This document shows, piece by piece, positions 35,801 to 43,365 of a stretch of DNA of 64,000 nucleotides; position 1 is the first letter of the stretch, and each line of letters opens with the position of its first letter. Position numbers and translations under genes: made by a program. Below the pieces are notes generated by a model, which made no database searches, was not told the DNA's origin, and was given only the letters and a program-made list of their open reading frames with translations. Location of the stretch: the NCBI RefSeq assembly GCF_001509835.1, contig NZ_JXTJ01000020.1:1-64000 (forward strand), written 5' to 3'. This DNA comes from Allobosea sp. WAO (lineage in GTDB: Bacteria > Pseudomonadota > Alphaproteobacteria > Rhizobiales > Beijerinckiaceae).

Positions 35801-35934
35801 CGACGATGCTGACGCTGATCCTGCTGCCGGTCCTCTATGTCGCCGTCTTCGCCCGTGGCTCAGCCGCACCCAAGGCGGAAAAGCCCGGAGCCAAAGCCGG
35901 TACAAAGCCCGTCGCGGGAGCTTCTGCGTCATGA
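32839..35934 (+). CDS. RND-family inner-membrane efflux pump
   Basis: A 1031-residue proton-driven exporter of the AcrB/HAE1 superfamily. It has the expected layout of one helix, a large periplasmic loop, six helices, a second loop and five helices. The proton-relay Asp pair is in helix 4 (LIIALALLVDDAMTTTDAMV, about residues 395-415), and the family's GxxPxxFxPxxD-like start of the second half appears as VPRQFFPASDRPEL. It lies between two paralogous adaptor genes with four-base overlaps on both sides. No outer-membrane factor is encoded nearby, so it must borrow one. The substrate is unknown. Confidence 0.92.
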   Translation: MSFNLSEWALKNRSVVIYLMIISVLAGIFAFIRLGRNEDPSFVIKSMVVSAAWPGATMEDMLSQVTERLERQIEETPGLDNVRSYTTPGITTIFVNLKESVPGREVQDTWYRVRNLVADMRHTLPAGTLGPFFNDRFGDTFGIIYGFTADGFTGRELRDHVEAARSRLLLVPDVSKIEIIGAQDERIFVEFSVRELANLGIDRGALLGALQAQNIVRPSGMIQTPEERISLRVSGAFQSETDLLQVNFPVGDRMVRLSDIATVRRGHADPPQPMFRVNGREAIGLGIAMRDGGDILALGANIKTAMAKIIADLPLGIEPHLVADQAVTVDHAIADFMTSLWQSIAIILVVSFISLGVRPGLVVALSIPLTLAVVFACMLIVGIDMQRISLGALIIALALLVDDAMTTTDAMVTRLAAGEDKQKAATFAFERYATAMAAGTLVTIAGFVPIGFAASSAGEYTFSLFAVVTIALIVSFFIAVVFAPVLGVAMLKAPKKAAAGPGPVERGFRNLLSGAIRLRWLTIAVTLGLFAASILALPLVPRQFFPASDRPELLVDLTAPQNASIYASESIASRLDAALKADPDVERWSTYVGRGAIRFYLPLNAQLPNEFFSQAVVVAKDIAARERLRKRLEALLAKDFPNVVSRVSPLELGPPVGWPVQYRVSGPDLAEVREIAMKVGQVLAASPQTEMVNFDWIEPMRELRLRVDQDEARRLGLSSQALASIVNAVVSGTVVTQVRDGIYLVDVVVRAQDADRLSLDTLRTMQVALPSGRQVPLSQFATFSYGLDSPLIWRRDRVPTLTVAADVKPGILPETVVNGLAPGIEELRKTLPAGYGIALGGTVEESTTSQASVIAVVPVMLLIMFTVLMLQLRSFRLLAIVLSIAPLGMIGVVSALMLSRMPLGFVALLGILALIGIITKNAVILIGQIESERESGKSITDAALDAASTRFRPIMLTAVSTVLGMIPIAPTVFWGPMAFAIMGGLLVATMLTLILLPVLYVAVFARGSAAPKAEKPGAKAGTKPVAGASAS

Positions 35935-37079
35935 CCCATCCTTCGGCATCGCGCTTTCGCCCCGCGGTAGCAGCGCTTCTCCTGCTCTCGCTGGCCGCCT
36001 GCCAGAACGAGCCGGCCGCGCCGGCGGAAGGGCGCTTCGTCCGCGTCGTCACGGTCGAAGCCGGCAAGCTCGCCAACGAGGTCCAGCTCAGCGGCGAGAT
36101 CCAGGCGGAGAAGAATGTCGGCCTCGCCTTCCGTATCGGCGGCCGCGTCACCGAGCGGCCGGTCAATGTCGGCGACCGTGTCGCAGCCGGGCAGATCGTC
36201 GCCCGTCTCGACCCGACGCTCGAGCGCAATGCGCTGACAGCCGCAAAGGCGGCGCTGGAAGCGGCCAGGGGCGAGGTCAGCACCGCGCGCAGCACCTTCG
36301 AGCGCCAGGAACGGTTGATGGGCCAGGGCTTCACCACCCGGCCGCGCTTCGACCAGGCGCTCAAGGCGCAGGAGGCGGCCCAGGCCCAGCTCGAGAATGC
36401 CGAGGCCCAGCTCGAACTGGCGCAGGACCGGCTCGGCTTCACCGAGCTGCGGGCCAGCGTCGCCGGCACGGTGACCGCGCGCAGTGTCGAGCCCGGCGAG
36501 GTCGTGCAGCCCGGACAGGTGATCGCCCAGATCGCCCGCGACGACGGCCGGGACGCCGTCTTCAACATTCCCGCCAACCTGCTCGAGAAGAAGTCCGGCG
36601 AAACCACGGTCCGCGTCGCCCTCGCCGATGCCCCTGCCGTGACCGCGCTCGGCCGCGTTCGCGAGATCGCGCCGCAGGCCGACCCGGTGACGCGCACCTT
36701 CGCCGTCCGGGTCGGGCTGATCGACCCGCCCGAGGCGATGCGGCTGGGATCGACCGTGGTCGGAACGATCGAGGCCGCCACCGCCGCGATCATCGCAATT
36801 CCGGCGAGCGCGCTCACTCAGCAGGGCGTCTCTCCGGCGGTCTGGATCGTCGATCCCGCGAATTCGACGGTTTCCCTGCGCAATGTCGACGTGCTGCGCT
36901 TCGATCCGAGCCAGGTGATCGTCTCCCAGGGTCTGGTGCCCGGCGAGATCGTGGTCAGCGGCGGCATCCAGATGCTGCTGCCCGGACAGCGCGTCCGCCA
37001 GCTTCCGGCGCCGGCGGCCACCGGCCGAACAGCCGCGGCAACCCAGCCGGCCGGGCGTCCGGGCGTGCCTCCTTCGTAA
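35931..37079 (+). CDS. RND efflux periplasmic adaptor lipoprotein (2 of 2)
   Basis: A 382-residue adaptor with a lipoprotein signal ending LLSLAAC (Cys about residue 23). It follows the same domain order as the first adaptor (VVTVEAGKLANEVQLSGEIQA; coiled-coil hairpin; GTVTARSVEPGEVVQPGQ; VREIAPQADPVTRTFAVRV), plus a Pro/Ala-rich C-terminal tail (about residues 357-382). ATG 35931 overlaps the pump stop. The two adaptors may form mixed rings, as known for some heteromeric RND systems such as MdtABC-like or TriABC pumps (TriA and TriB are both required). Confidence 0.9.
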   Translation: MTHPSASRFRPAVAALLLLSLAACQNEPAAPAEGRFVRVVTVEAGKLANEVQLSGEIQAEKNVGLAFRIGGRVTERPVNVGDRVAAGQIVARLDPTLERNALTAAKAALEAARGEVSTARSTFERQERLMGQGFTTRPRFDQALKAQEAAQAQLENAEAQLELAQDRLGFTELRASVAGTVTARSVEPGEVVQPGQVIAQIARDDGRDAVFNIPANLLEKKSGETTVRVALADAPAVTALGRVREIAPQADPVTRTFAVRVGLIDPPEAMRLGSTVVGTIEAATAAIIAIPASALTQQGVSPAVWIVDPANSTVSLRNVDVLRFDPSQVIVSQGLVPGEIVVSGGIQMLLPGQRVRQLPAPAATGRTAAATQPAGRPGVPPS

Positions 37080-37165
37080 CCAGCGGTTCGTCGCCCGCGA
37101 CGCGTGGAGAACTGAGCTTCGTCCGCCCCAGGGCGGAGGCCCCCTCTCAATCGAGCGATGCAACG

Positions 37166-38731
37166 ATGCCTTCGTGGAGACATTCTCTGGAGATCGTCCC
37201 CGCAGTCGGTGAGGCCGAAAGGCTGAAGACGGAGCTGCTCGTCATCGGCCTGTTCAGCAGCGGGCCGCTCGGCGGCTCGGCGCGGCGCCTCGACGAGAGG
37301 ACCGCGGGCCGGCTCTCCTCGATCGTCGACCGCGGCGAGCTCGGCGAGGCTCCCGGCGCGACCCTGCTGCTCCACCATCTCCCGGGCTCCACCGCGGCCC
37401 GGACACTGCTTGTCAGCCTCGGCAAGCGCGAGGCCTTCTGCGATCGCGCCTATTGGCGGGCCCTTGCCGCCACCGCGAAGGTCATTGCCGAAAGCATGGT
37501 CTCCGAGGCGGTCGTGACCCTGGCAGAGAACGAAGTTCCCAGGCGCTCGCTCAGCTGGCGCGTGCAGCAGGCCGGTCAGCATCTCGCCGATGGCGGCTAC
37601 AATTTCGTCCTGCCTCTTACCCCCGCGCCTGGGCAGAAGGCGCGCAACCGGCCCATGCGCAGCATCATGCTGCTCCTGCCCGAGGCCCTCACCTCGGAGC
37701 TGGTGCTGGCGCTTCGGAAAGGGATTGCGGTCGCCGAAGGCATCGCGCTGGCGAAGGATCTCGGCAACCTGCCGGGCAATATCTGCACCCCGGCCTTTCT
37801 CGCCGAAACCGCGGGAAAGATGGGCAAGGAGTTCGGCTTCGAGGTCGGAGTTCTCGAGCAGCAGGATATCGAGGCGCTCGGCATGGGTGCCTTTCTCCTC
37901 GCCGGTAAGGGCTCGGCGAACCCCTGCAAGCTCATCATCATGCAGGCGCCCTCCCGCAAGGCTTATGGCAAGCCGATCGTGCTCATCGGCAAGGGCATGA
38001 CCTCCGACATCGGCAGCCCGCTTCTGGTGTCGGATGGCGACCCCACCGGCATGAAGTTCAGCATGAGCGGCGCCGGCTGCGTTCTTGGAGTGATGCGCAC
38101 GGTCGCGCGGCTGGGACTGCCGATCAACGTCGTCGGGATCATTGCAGCGGCGGAGAACCTGCAGGGCACCCAGCGCGGCAGGCCCGGTGACGTCGTCACC
38201 TCGATGTCGGGCCAGACCATCGAGATCCGCACCCAGGAAGCCGAGGGTCGGCTACTGCTCTGCGATGTCCTGACCTATGCCGAACGCTTCAAGCCGGCCT
38301 GCGTGATCGACGTCGCGACCCTGACCGAGGCCTGCGTCGTCGCGCTGGGCACGCATGCGAGCGGCCTGTTCGCCAATGACGAGGCGCTGGCCGCCGAGCT
38401 CCTGCGCTGCGGAGGCGTCTCCGGGGACCGCGCCTGGCAGCTCCCGCTCTGGGACGATTATTTCGGCCAGCTCGGCTCCAGCCTTGCCGATACCAGCAAT
38501 CTCGGCGGACGCGCTGCCGGTGCGATCACCGCCGCCTGCTTCCTCGCCCGTTTCGCCAAGGCCTATCCCTGGGCGCATCTCGACATTGCCGGTACCGCCT
38601 CGATCGCGGGCACCGCCAAGGCCTCGACCGGTCGCCCCGTTCCACTGCTGGCCGAGTTCCTCATCGGCCGCGCCGCCGAAGCGGCGCTGCAGGGCCGTCC
38701 TCCCCGTCCAAACATGGAGTTGCACTCATGA
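37166..38731 (+). CDS. Leucyl aminopeptidase (M17)-like protein lacking key active-site residues
   Basis: A 521-residue homologue of PepA. The catalytic domain aligns throughout (IVLIGKGMTSD, LPINVVGIIAAAENL, GRPGDVVTSMSGQTIEI, LTYAERFKPACVIDVATLTEACVVALG, WAHLDIAGTA). However, the signature NTDAEGR is replaced by TQEAEGR (the first metal Asp becomes Glu), the metal Asp in YDMCG becomes Ser (KFSMSG), and the catalytic Lys of SIKP becomes Val (LLVS). The metal Lys and Asp in GKGMTSD and the Glu in EAEGR remain. Peptidase activity is therefore doubtful. PepA is also a DNA-binding protein, so a non-enzymatic role is conceivable. The start ATG has no strong ribosome-binding site. The gene overlaps the next one by four bases. 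Confidence 0.85.
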   Translation: MPSWRHSLEIVPAVGEAERLKTELLVIGLFSSGPLGGSARRLDERTAGRLSSIVDRGELGEAPGATLLLHHLPGSTAARTLLVSLGKREAFCDRAYWRALAATAKVIAESMVSEAVVTLAENEVPRRSLSWRVQQAGQHLADGGYNFVLPLTPAPGQKARNRPMRSIMLLLPEALTSELVLALRKGIAVAEGIALAKDLGNLPGNICTPAFLAETAGKMGKEFGFEVGVLEQQDIEALGMGAFLLAGKGSANPCKLIIMQAPSRKAYGKPIVLIGKGMTSDIGSPLLVSDGDPTGMKFSMSGAGCVLGVMRTVARLGLPINVVGIIAAAENLQGTQRGRPGDVVTSMSGQTIEIRTQEAEGRLLLCDVLTYAERFKPACVIDVATLTEACVVALGTHASGLFANDEALAAELLRCGGVSGDRAWQLPLWDDYFGQLGSSLADTSNLGGRAAGAITAACFLARFAKAYPWAHLDIAGTASIAGTAKASTGRPVPLLAEFLIGRAAEAALQGRPPRPNMELHS

Positions 38732-39246
38732 GCGATCTCGTCTTCATCGCCTTCCCGACCGAGCAGAAGGCCGAGGAGGTCCGCCAGAAGGTCCTCTCCC
38801 TCCAGCGCGAATACCTGATCGAGCTCGGCGACGCCGTCGTCGTGACCAAGGACGAGAAGGGCCAGGTCAAGCTCAACCAGATGATGAACCTGACCACCGC
38901 CGGAGCGGCTTCGGGCGCGCTCTGGGGCACGCTGATCGGCTTCATCTTCCTCGCCCCCCTGCTCGGCACCGCGATCGGCGCCGCCTCGGGCGCGCTCGGC
39001 GGTAAGCTCAGCGATATCGGCATCAACGACCAGTTCATGAAGGATGCTGCCGGCGCGCTGCAGCCGAACTCGGCCGGCCTCTTCCTGCTGATCCGCAAGA
39101 TGACCACCGACAAGGTCCTCGCCGATCTCAAAGGCGTCGGCGGCACGCTGATGCGCACCTCTTTCGACGAGACCAAGGAGGCGGCGCTGCGCGAGGCGCT
39201 GGCGGCGCATGCGGCGGCCGAGACGGCGACACCTGCCGCATCATGA
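38728..39246 (+). CDS. DUF1269 membrane protein with glycine-rich segment
   Basis: A 172-residue protein. The N-terminal 50 residues (SDLVFIAFPTEQKAEEVRQKVLSLQ, DAVVVTKDEKGQVKL) and the Gly/Ala-rich hydrophobic stretch at about residues 57-92 (TAGAASGALWGTLIGFIFLAPLLGTAIGAASGAL) match DUF1269, whose function is unknown. The glycine pattern suggests a helix hairpin in the membrane. Both ends overlap neighbours by four bases (ATGA), so it is made together with the M17-like protein and the beta-helix protein. Confidence 0.85.
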   Translation: MSDLVFIAFPTEQKAEEVRQKVLSLQREYLIELGDAVVVTKDEKGQVKLNQMMNLTTAGAASGALWGTLIGFIFLAPLLGTAIGAASGALGGKLSDIGINDQFMKDAAGALQPNSAGLFLLIRKMTTDKVLADLKGVGGTLMRTSFDETKEAALREALAAHAAAETATPAAS

Positions 39247-40979
39247 CGCTGGAATGGGGCGCCGGAGCGGGAGGCGAGCTGGCCCAATGGGCCAACCCGA
39301 CCGCGCGCCTCGACGACTTCCGCCCGCTCCTGCCGGCGGAGGAGGAAGTCGTCGCCAAGCTGCTCACCGGCAATTTCGACCGACTGGGCGACGGCTCGCG
39401 CCCGAGCGAGCCCGATCCGGCGCGGGTCGTCCGCGCCGGTTTCCTGCGCTTCCTCATGCTCGGCGGCGAGGAAGGCTGCCGACCGCATGAGAAGGGCGTC
39501 AGGATCAGCGGCGCCTGGATCAGGGACATTCTCGATCTCGAGGCCTGCCGCGTCTTCCGCGACATCGGCCTCAACGACTGCCAATTCGAAGCTGCGCCCG
39601 TCCTGCGGGCCGCGATCATCAACCGCCTCTTCCTCGACGGCTCGCAGCTTCCCGGCCTGCAAGCCGAGCGGCTGGAGGCGCGCGGCGGCATCTATCTGCG
39701 TGGCGCGGAGGTCGGCGGCGAGGTCAACCTCGTCCAGGCCCGCCTCGGCGGCAATCTCGAATGCGATGGCGCGACCCTGCGCGTCTCCGACGGCTATGCC
39801 CTGCTCGCGGCGAGCCTCGAGGTCCGCAACGTCCTCGCCCGCGGCGCGACGATACGGGGCGGGATCAATCTCTCCGGCGCGGTCCTGACGGCCGATCTCG
39901 ACTGCGCCGGCGCCGCGATCACCCGTGACGAAGGCGCGGCGATCGAGGCCAGCGAGATCGAGGTTCGCGGCAGTGTCGTGCTGCGCAGCGCCCGCATCGA
40001 GGGCGAGACCCGCCTCGGCGTCGCGCAGATCGGCGGCGATGTCGACGCTTCCGGCGCGACGCTCGGCCTTGCCGGCGGCACGGCGCTGGAACTGAGCCGC
40101 AGCGTGATCAAGGGCGCCTTCTTCCTGCGCCGGGAAGCCAGCGTGAACGGCACGCTAGCGCTGACCGGCGCCACGATCGGGACCATCCATGACGAGGCCG
40201 CGTCCTGGCCGGGGCTTGGTGACCTGCTGCTGAATCGCTGCCGCTACGGCGCCTTCATCGACGGGCCGGTCGATGCCGAGAGCCGGCTGGACTGGCTGGC
40301 GCGCCAGACGCCCAAGCGCTGGGGCGAGGATTTCTGGCCGCAACCTTATGAGCAGCTTGCCTCTGTCTTCCGCGAGATGGGCCATGGCGAGGACGCCCGC
40401 GCCGTGCTCATCGTCAAGGAGCGCCTGCAGCGCCAGGCAAGGCGCGAGCGCGCCAAAAGCCCGGTTCTGCGGGGGCTCCTGACCGCGACCGACGGCATTC
40501 TCGGCATCACGCTCGCCTATGGCCGCCAGCCGCTCCTCGCCTTCGTCTGGCTCCTGCTGTTCTGGGTCCTCGGCGTCGGCATCTTCGCCTATGCCGAACG
40601 GCAGGGCGCGGTGATGCCGAACAGCGCCGTCGTCCTGCGCGCCCCCGAATGGACGCTCTGCGGCATCGAGACCACCGAACATCGCACCCTGCTCGCCAGC
40701 AACCAGTCGCAGGGGCTGGCTGCCCCCGGCCAGACCCAGCTCGCCTGCTTCCGCGAACGCTGGGAGGCCTCGAGCTATCCGGCCTTCAGCCCGTGGATGT
40801 ACTCGCTCGACACCCTGCTGCCCGTGCTCGACATGGGCCAGAGAACCTATTGGCGGCCGAACCCGACCAAGCCGGGCGGGCGCGTCGCGATCAACTATTT
40901 CTACTTCCAGTCTCTTGTCGGCTGGGCACTTAGCCTGCTCGCCGTCGCCGGATTCTCTGGCCTGGTGAAGTCGGCATGA
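39243..40979 (+). CDS. Membrane-anchored beta-helix-like protein of unknown function
   Basis: A 578-residue protein I cannot assign to a named family. Residues about 85-330 consist of short, roughly 20-residue repeats with alternating small and hydrophobic residues (for example RGGINLSGAVLTADLDCAGAAI and GSVVLRSARIEGETRLGVAQIGGDVDASGA). These read like pentapeptide or bactofilin-type right-handed beta-helix coils. One hydrophobic helix lies at about residues 428-450 (LLAFVWLLLFWVLGVGIFAYA) and a second at the extreme C-terminus (VGWALSLLAVAGFSGLV), flanking a region with two Cys and MYSLDTLLPVLDMGQ. It overlaps the DUF1269 gene. Probably inner-membrane with the beta-helix in the cytoplasm. 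Confidence 0.7.
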   Translation: MTLEWGAGAGGELAQWANPTARLDDFRPLLPAEEEVVAKLLTGNFDRLGDGSRPSEPDPARVVRAGFLRFLMLGGEEGCRPHEKGVRISGAWIRDILDLEACRVFRDIGLNDCQFEAAPVLRAAIINRLFLDGSQLPGLQAERLEARGGIYLRGAEVGGEVNLVQARLGGNLECDGATLRVSDGYALLAASLEVRNVLARGATIRGGINLSGAVLTADLDCAGAAITRDEGAAIEASEIEVRGSVVLRSARIEGETRLGVAQIGGDVDASGATLGLAGGTALELSRSVIKGAFFLRREASVNGTLALTGATIGTIHDEAASWPGLGDLLLNRCRYGAFIDGPVDAESRLDWLARQTPKRWGEDFWPQPYEQLASVFREMGHGEDARAVLIVKERLQRQARRERAKSPVLRGLLTATDGILGITLAYGRQPLLAFVWLLLFWVLGVGIFAYAERQGAVMPNSAVVLRAPEWTLCGIETTEHRTLLASNQSQGLAAPGQTQLACFRERWEASSYPAFSPWMYSLDTLLPVLDMGQRTYWRPNPTKPGGRVAINYFYFQSLVGWALSLLAVAGFSGLVKSA

Positions 40980-41016
40980 CGCCCCCGGCACGCCTTGCAA
41001 TCAGGATGGGTACGAC

Positions 41017-42084
41017 GTGACCAGAACCCCTTCACCGGCACGCTCCGGCAAGAACGGCAAGCCTTCTGCGCGCCCCTCGCTGCGCATCGATCTCGCGCTT
41101 CAGGGCGGCGGGGCGCATGGCGCCTTCACCTGGGGCGTGCTCTGCCGCATCCTCGAGGAGGAATGGCTGGAGATCGAGGCGATTTCGGGCACCTCGGCCG
41201 GAGCCATGAACGCCGCGGTTCTGGCTTCGGGCTTCGCCAGAGGCGGCCGGGCCGGCGCGCGCGAGGCGCTCGACCTGTTCTGGCGCAAGGTCTCGGAGGC
41301 GGCGCGCTTCAGCCCCTTCCAGCGCAGCCCTCTCGACATCCTGCTCGGCCGCTGGACGCTCGACAACTCGCCGCTCTTCGTCGCAATGGACATGATGTCG
41401 AGGGTGGTTTCGCCCTACAGCCTCAACCCGGCCGGCACCAATCCGCTGACCGACATCCTCGCCGAAATCATCGACTTCGACGGCCTCGCGAAAAGCCCGA
41501 TCAAGCTCTTCATCACCGCCACCAATGTCCGCACCGGTCGGGGGCGCGTCTTCCGCAATGCCGAGATCACGCCTGACGTGCTGCTCGCCTCGGCCTGCCT
41601 GCCGACAATGTTCCAGGCCGTCGAGATCGATGGCGAGAGCTATTGGGACGGTGGCTACTCCGGCAATCCGACGATGACGCCGCTGATCCGGGAGAGCGAC
41701 GCGCTCGACACCATCCTGGTCCAGATCAACCCGGTCGAGCGTCCCGGCACGCCGCGCACCGCCCGCGACATCCTCAACCGGCTCAACGAGGTCTCGTTCA
41801 ACGCCGTGCTGCTGAAGGAGCTGCGGATGATGGCGCTGCTGCGCCAGAGCGCCCAGGAAGCGACCGGCGAGTGCGCGCGCTGGGCCCGCATGCGCCTGCA
41901 CCGCATCACCGGCGAGGCCATGGCGGAGCTCGGCTACTCCTCAAAGCTGAACGCCGAATGGGAGTTCCTGACCATGCTCCACAATGAAGGCCGGCGTTCC
42001 GCCGAAGCCTTCTACCGCGAGCATCGCGATGCTATCGGCAAGAACTCGACGCTCGATCTCAACGAGCTGACCGAGGGCGTCTGA
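41017..42084 (+). CDS. Patatin-like phospholipase
   Basis: A 355-residue lipid acyl hydrolase of the patatin/RssA family. All catalytic elements are present: the oxyanion motif LQGGGAHGAF (about residue 29), the nucleophile GTSAGAMNA (Ser about residue 61) and the Asp of the dyad in DGGYSGNP. The N-terminus has no clear signal peptide. The start is GTG 41017, after AGGATGGG. It follows the beta-helix membrane protein in the same run, with a 37-bp gap, and may act on membrane phospholipids. Confidence 0.88.
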   Translation: MTRTPSPARSGKNGKPSARPSLRIDLALQGGGAHGAFTWGVLCRILEEEWLEIEAISGTSAGAMNAAVLASGFARGGRAGAREALDLFWRKVSEAARFSPFQRSPLDILLGRWTLDNSPLFVAMDMMSRVVSPYSLNPAGTNPLTDILAEIIDFDGLAKSPIKLFITATNVRTGRGRVFRNAEITPDVLLASACLPTMFQAVEIDGESYWDGGYSGNPTMTPLIRESDALDTILVQINPVERPGTPRTARDILNRLNEVSFNAVLLKELRMMALLRQSAQEATGECARWARMRLHRITGEAMAELGYSSKLNAEWEFLTMLHNEGRRSAEAFYREHRDAIGKNSTLDLNELTEGV

Positions 42085-42149
42085 GACGGCCGGCCTCGCC
42101 GGCAGGACTCACCTCAGCCCCGCAACGAAAAGCCTAACCAGGACAGAAG

Positions 42150-43211
42150 ATGACGACCGGCAAGATCTTTCACGGTTCGCAGATCCTGATCGCCACAATC
42201 CTGGCGGTCGCCGCGCTCTCGATCGCGAGTTCGGTTTTTGCGCCGGTCGCCTTCGCGCTCTTCATCATCGCGCTGGTCTGGCCGCTGCAGAAGCGCCTGC
42301 AATCCGTGCTGCCGCGGATGCTGGCGCTGGTGATCAGCATCGCCGTCATGATCGTCGTCTTCTTCGCCTTCGGCTGGCTGATCGCCTGGGCCTTCGGCCG
42401 CGTCGGCCGCTGGATCGTCAACGACGCCGCGCGTTTCCAGATGTTCTACGACCAGGGCGTGCTCTGGCTCGAAGGCCATGGCATCGCGGTCGCGGGCGTC
42501 TGGTCGGAGAACTTCAACGTCTCCTGGATGCTGCGCACCGCCCAGACGATCACCGGGCGCCTCAACACCACGATGAGCTTCTGGATCGTCGTGATGGTCT
42601 ATGTGATCCTCGGCCTGCTCGAGGTCGACGATTTCGGCCGCAAGCTGCGCGGCATGCGCAACCGCGAGACCAGCCAGGTCCTTCTCGGCGGCGCCATGGC
42701 GACCGCCCGCAAGATCCGCCGCTACATGCTGGTCCGGACCTGGATGAGCGTGATCACCGGCGTCCTGGTCTGGGCCTTCGCCAAGCTCATCGGCCTGCAG
42801 CTCGCCGAGGAATGGGGCTTCATCGCCTTCCTGCTGAACTACATCCCCTTCCTCGGCCCGCTCGTCGCCACGCTGTTCCCGACCCTGTTCGCGATGACGC
42901 AGTTCGGCTCCTGGCAGGCGATGCTCGGGGTCTTCGCCTGCCTCAACCTGATCCAGTTCACCGTCGGCAGCTATATCGAGCCGCGCGTCGCCGGCAGCGC
43001 GCTCTCGATCTCGCCGGCCATGGTGCTGTTCTCGGTGTTCTTCTGGAGCTATCTCTGGGGCGTCTTCGGCGCCTTCATCGGCGTGCCGATCACCATCGCC
43101 TTCCTGACCTTCTGCGCCCAGCATCCCTCGAGCCTCTGGCTTGCCGAGCTCTTCGGAACGCCGGAGAAGGACGAAGCACTGGAAGCCGACGCCGCCGCCC
43201 TCAGGAGCTGA
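42150..43211 (+). CDS. AI-2E family transporter
   Basis: A 353-residue membrane protein with seven to eight hydrophobic helices. The AI-2E transporter pattern is evident: the paired N-terminal helices (ALSIASSVFAPVAFALFIIALVWPLQKRL), a soluble middle segment, and the conserved C-terminal helices with LLNYIPFLGPLVATLFPT and IEPRVAGSALSISPAMVLFSVFFWSYLWG. The family includes TqsA and Na+/H+ antiporters, so quorum-signal export is only one of the options. It is the last plus-strand gene before a structured repeat. Confidence 0.87.
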   Translation: MTTGKIFHGSQILIATILAVAALSIASSVFAPVAFALFIIALVWPLQKRLQSVLPRMLALVISIAVMIVVFFAFGWLIAWAFGRVGRWIVNDAARFQMFYDQGVLWLEGHGIAVAGVWSENFNVSWMLRTAQTITGRLNTTMSFWIVVMVYVILGLLEVDDFGRKLRGMRNRETSQVLLGGAMATARKIRRYMLVRTWMSVITGVLVWAFAKLIGLQLAEEWGFIAFLLNYIPFLGPLVATLFPTLFAMTQFGSWQAMLGVFACLNLIQFTVGSYIEPRVAGSALSISPAMVLFSVFFWSYLWGVFGAFIGVPITIAFLTFCAQHPSSLWLAELFGTPEKDEALEADAAALRS

Positions 43212-43223
43212 AACAACTCTCCG

Positions 43224-43342
43224 GCCCTCGTCCTGAGGAGGCCCGAAGGGCCGTCTCGAAGGGCGTTTCAGCCGGCTCCGGAGCCTCCTGGAGCATCCTT
43301 CGAGACGCCATTTCTGCCGAAATGGCTCCTCAGGATGAGGGC
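43224..43342. repeat. Long inverted-repeat intergenic element
   Basis: Outer arms GCCCTCGTCCTGAGGAG and CTCCTCAGGATGAGGGC (16 of 17 pair, counting one G-T), with inner arms CGTCTCGAAGG and CCTTCGAGACG, fold into one large cruciform-like structure. It fills the gap between the convergent AI-2E and metallophosphoesterase genes. Elements with this CCTGAGGA/TCGAAGG pattern are typical of intergenic repeats in Hyphomicrobiales. It may also terminate both transcripts. Confidence 0.78.
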
Positions 43343-43365
43343 GCGTTTCCTTGGCGGTCAGGCCC

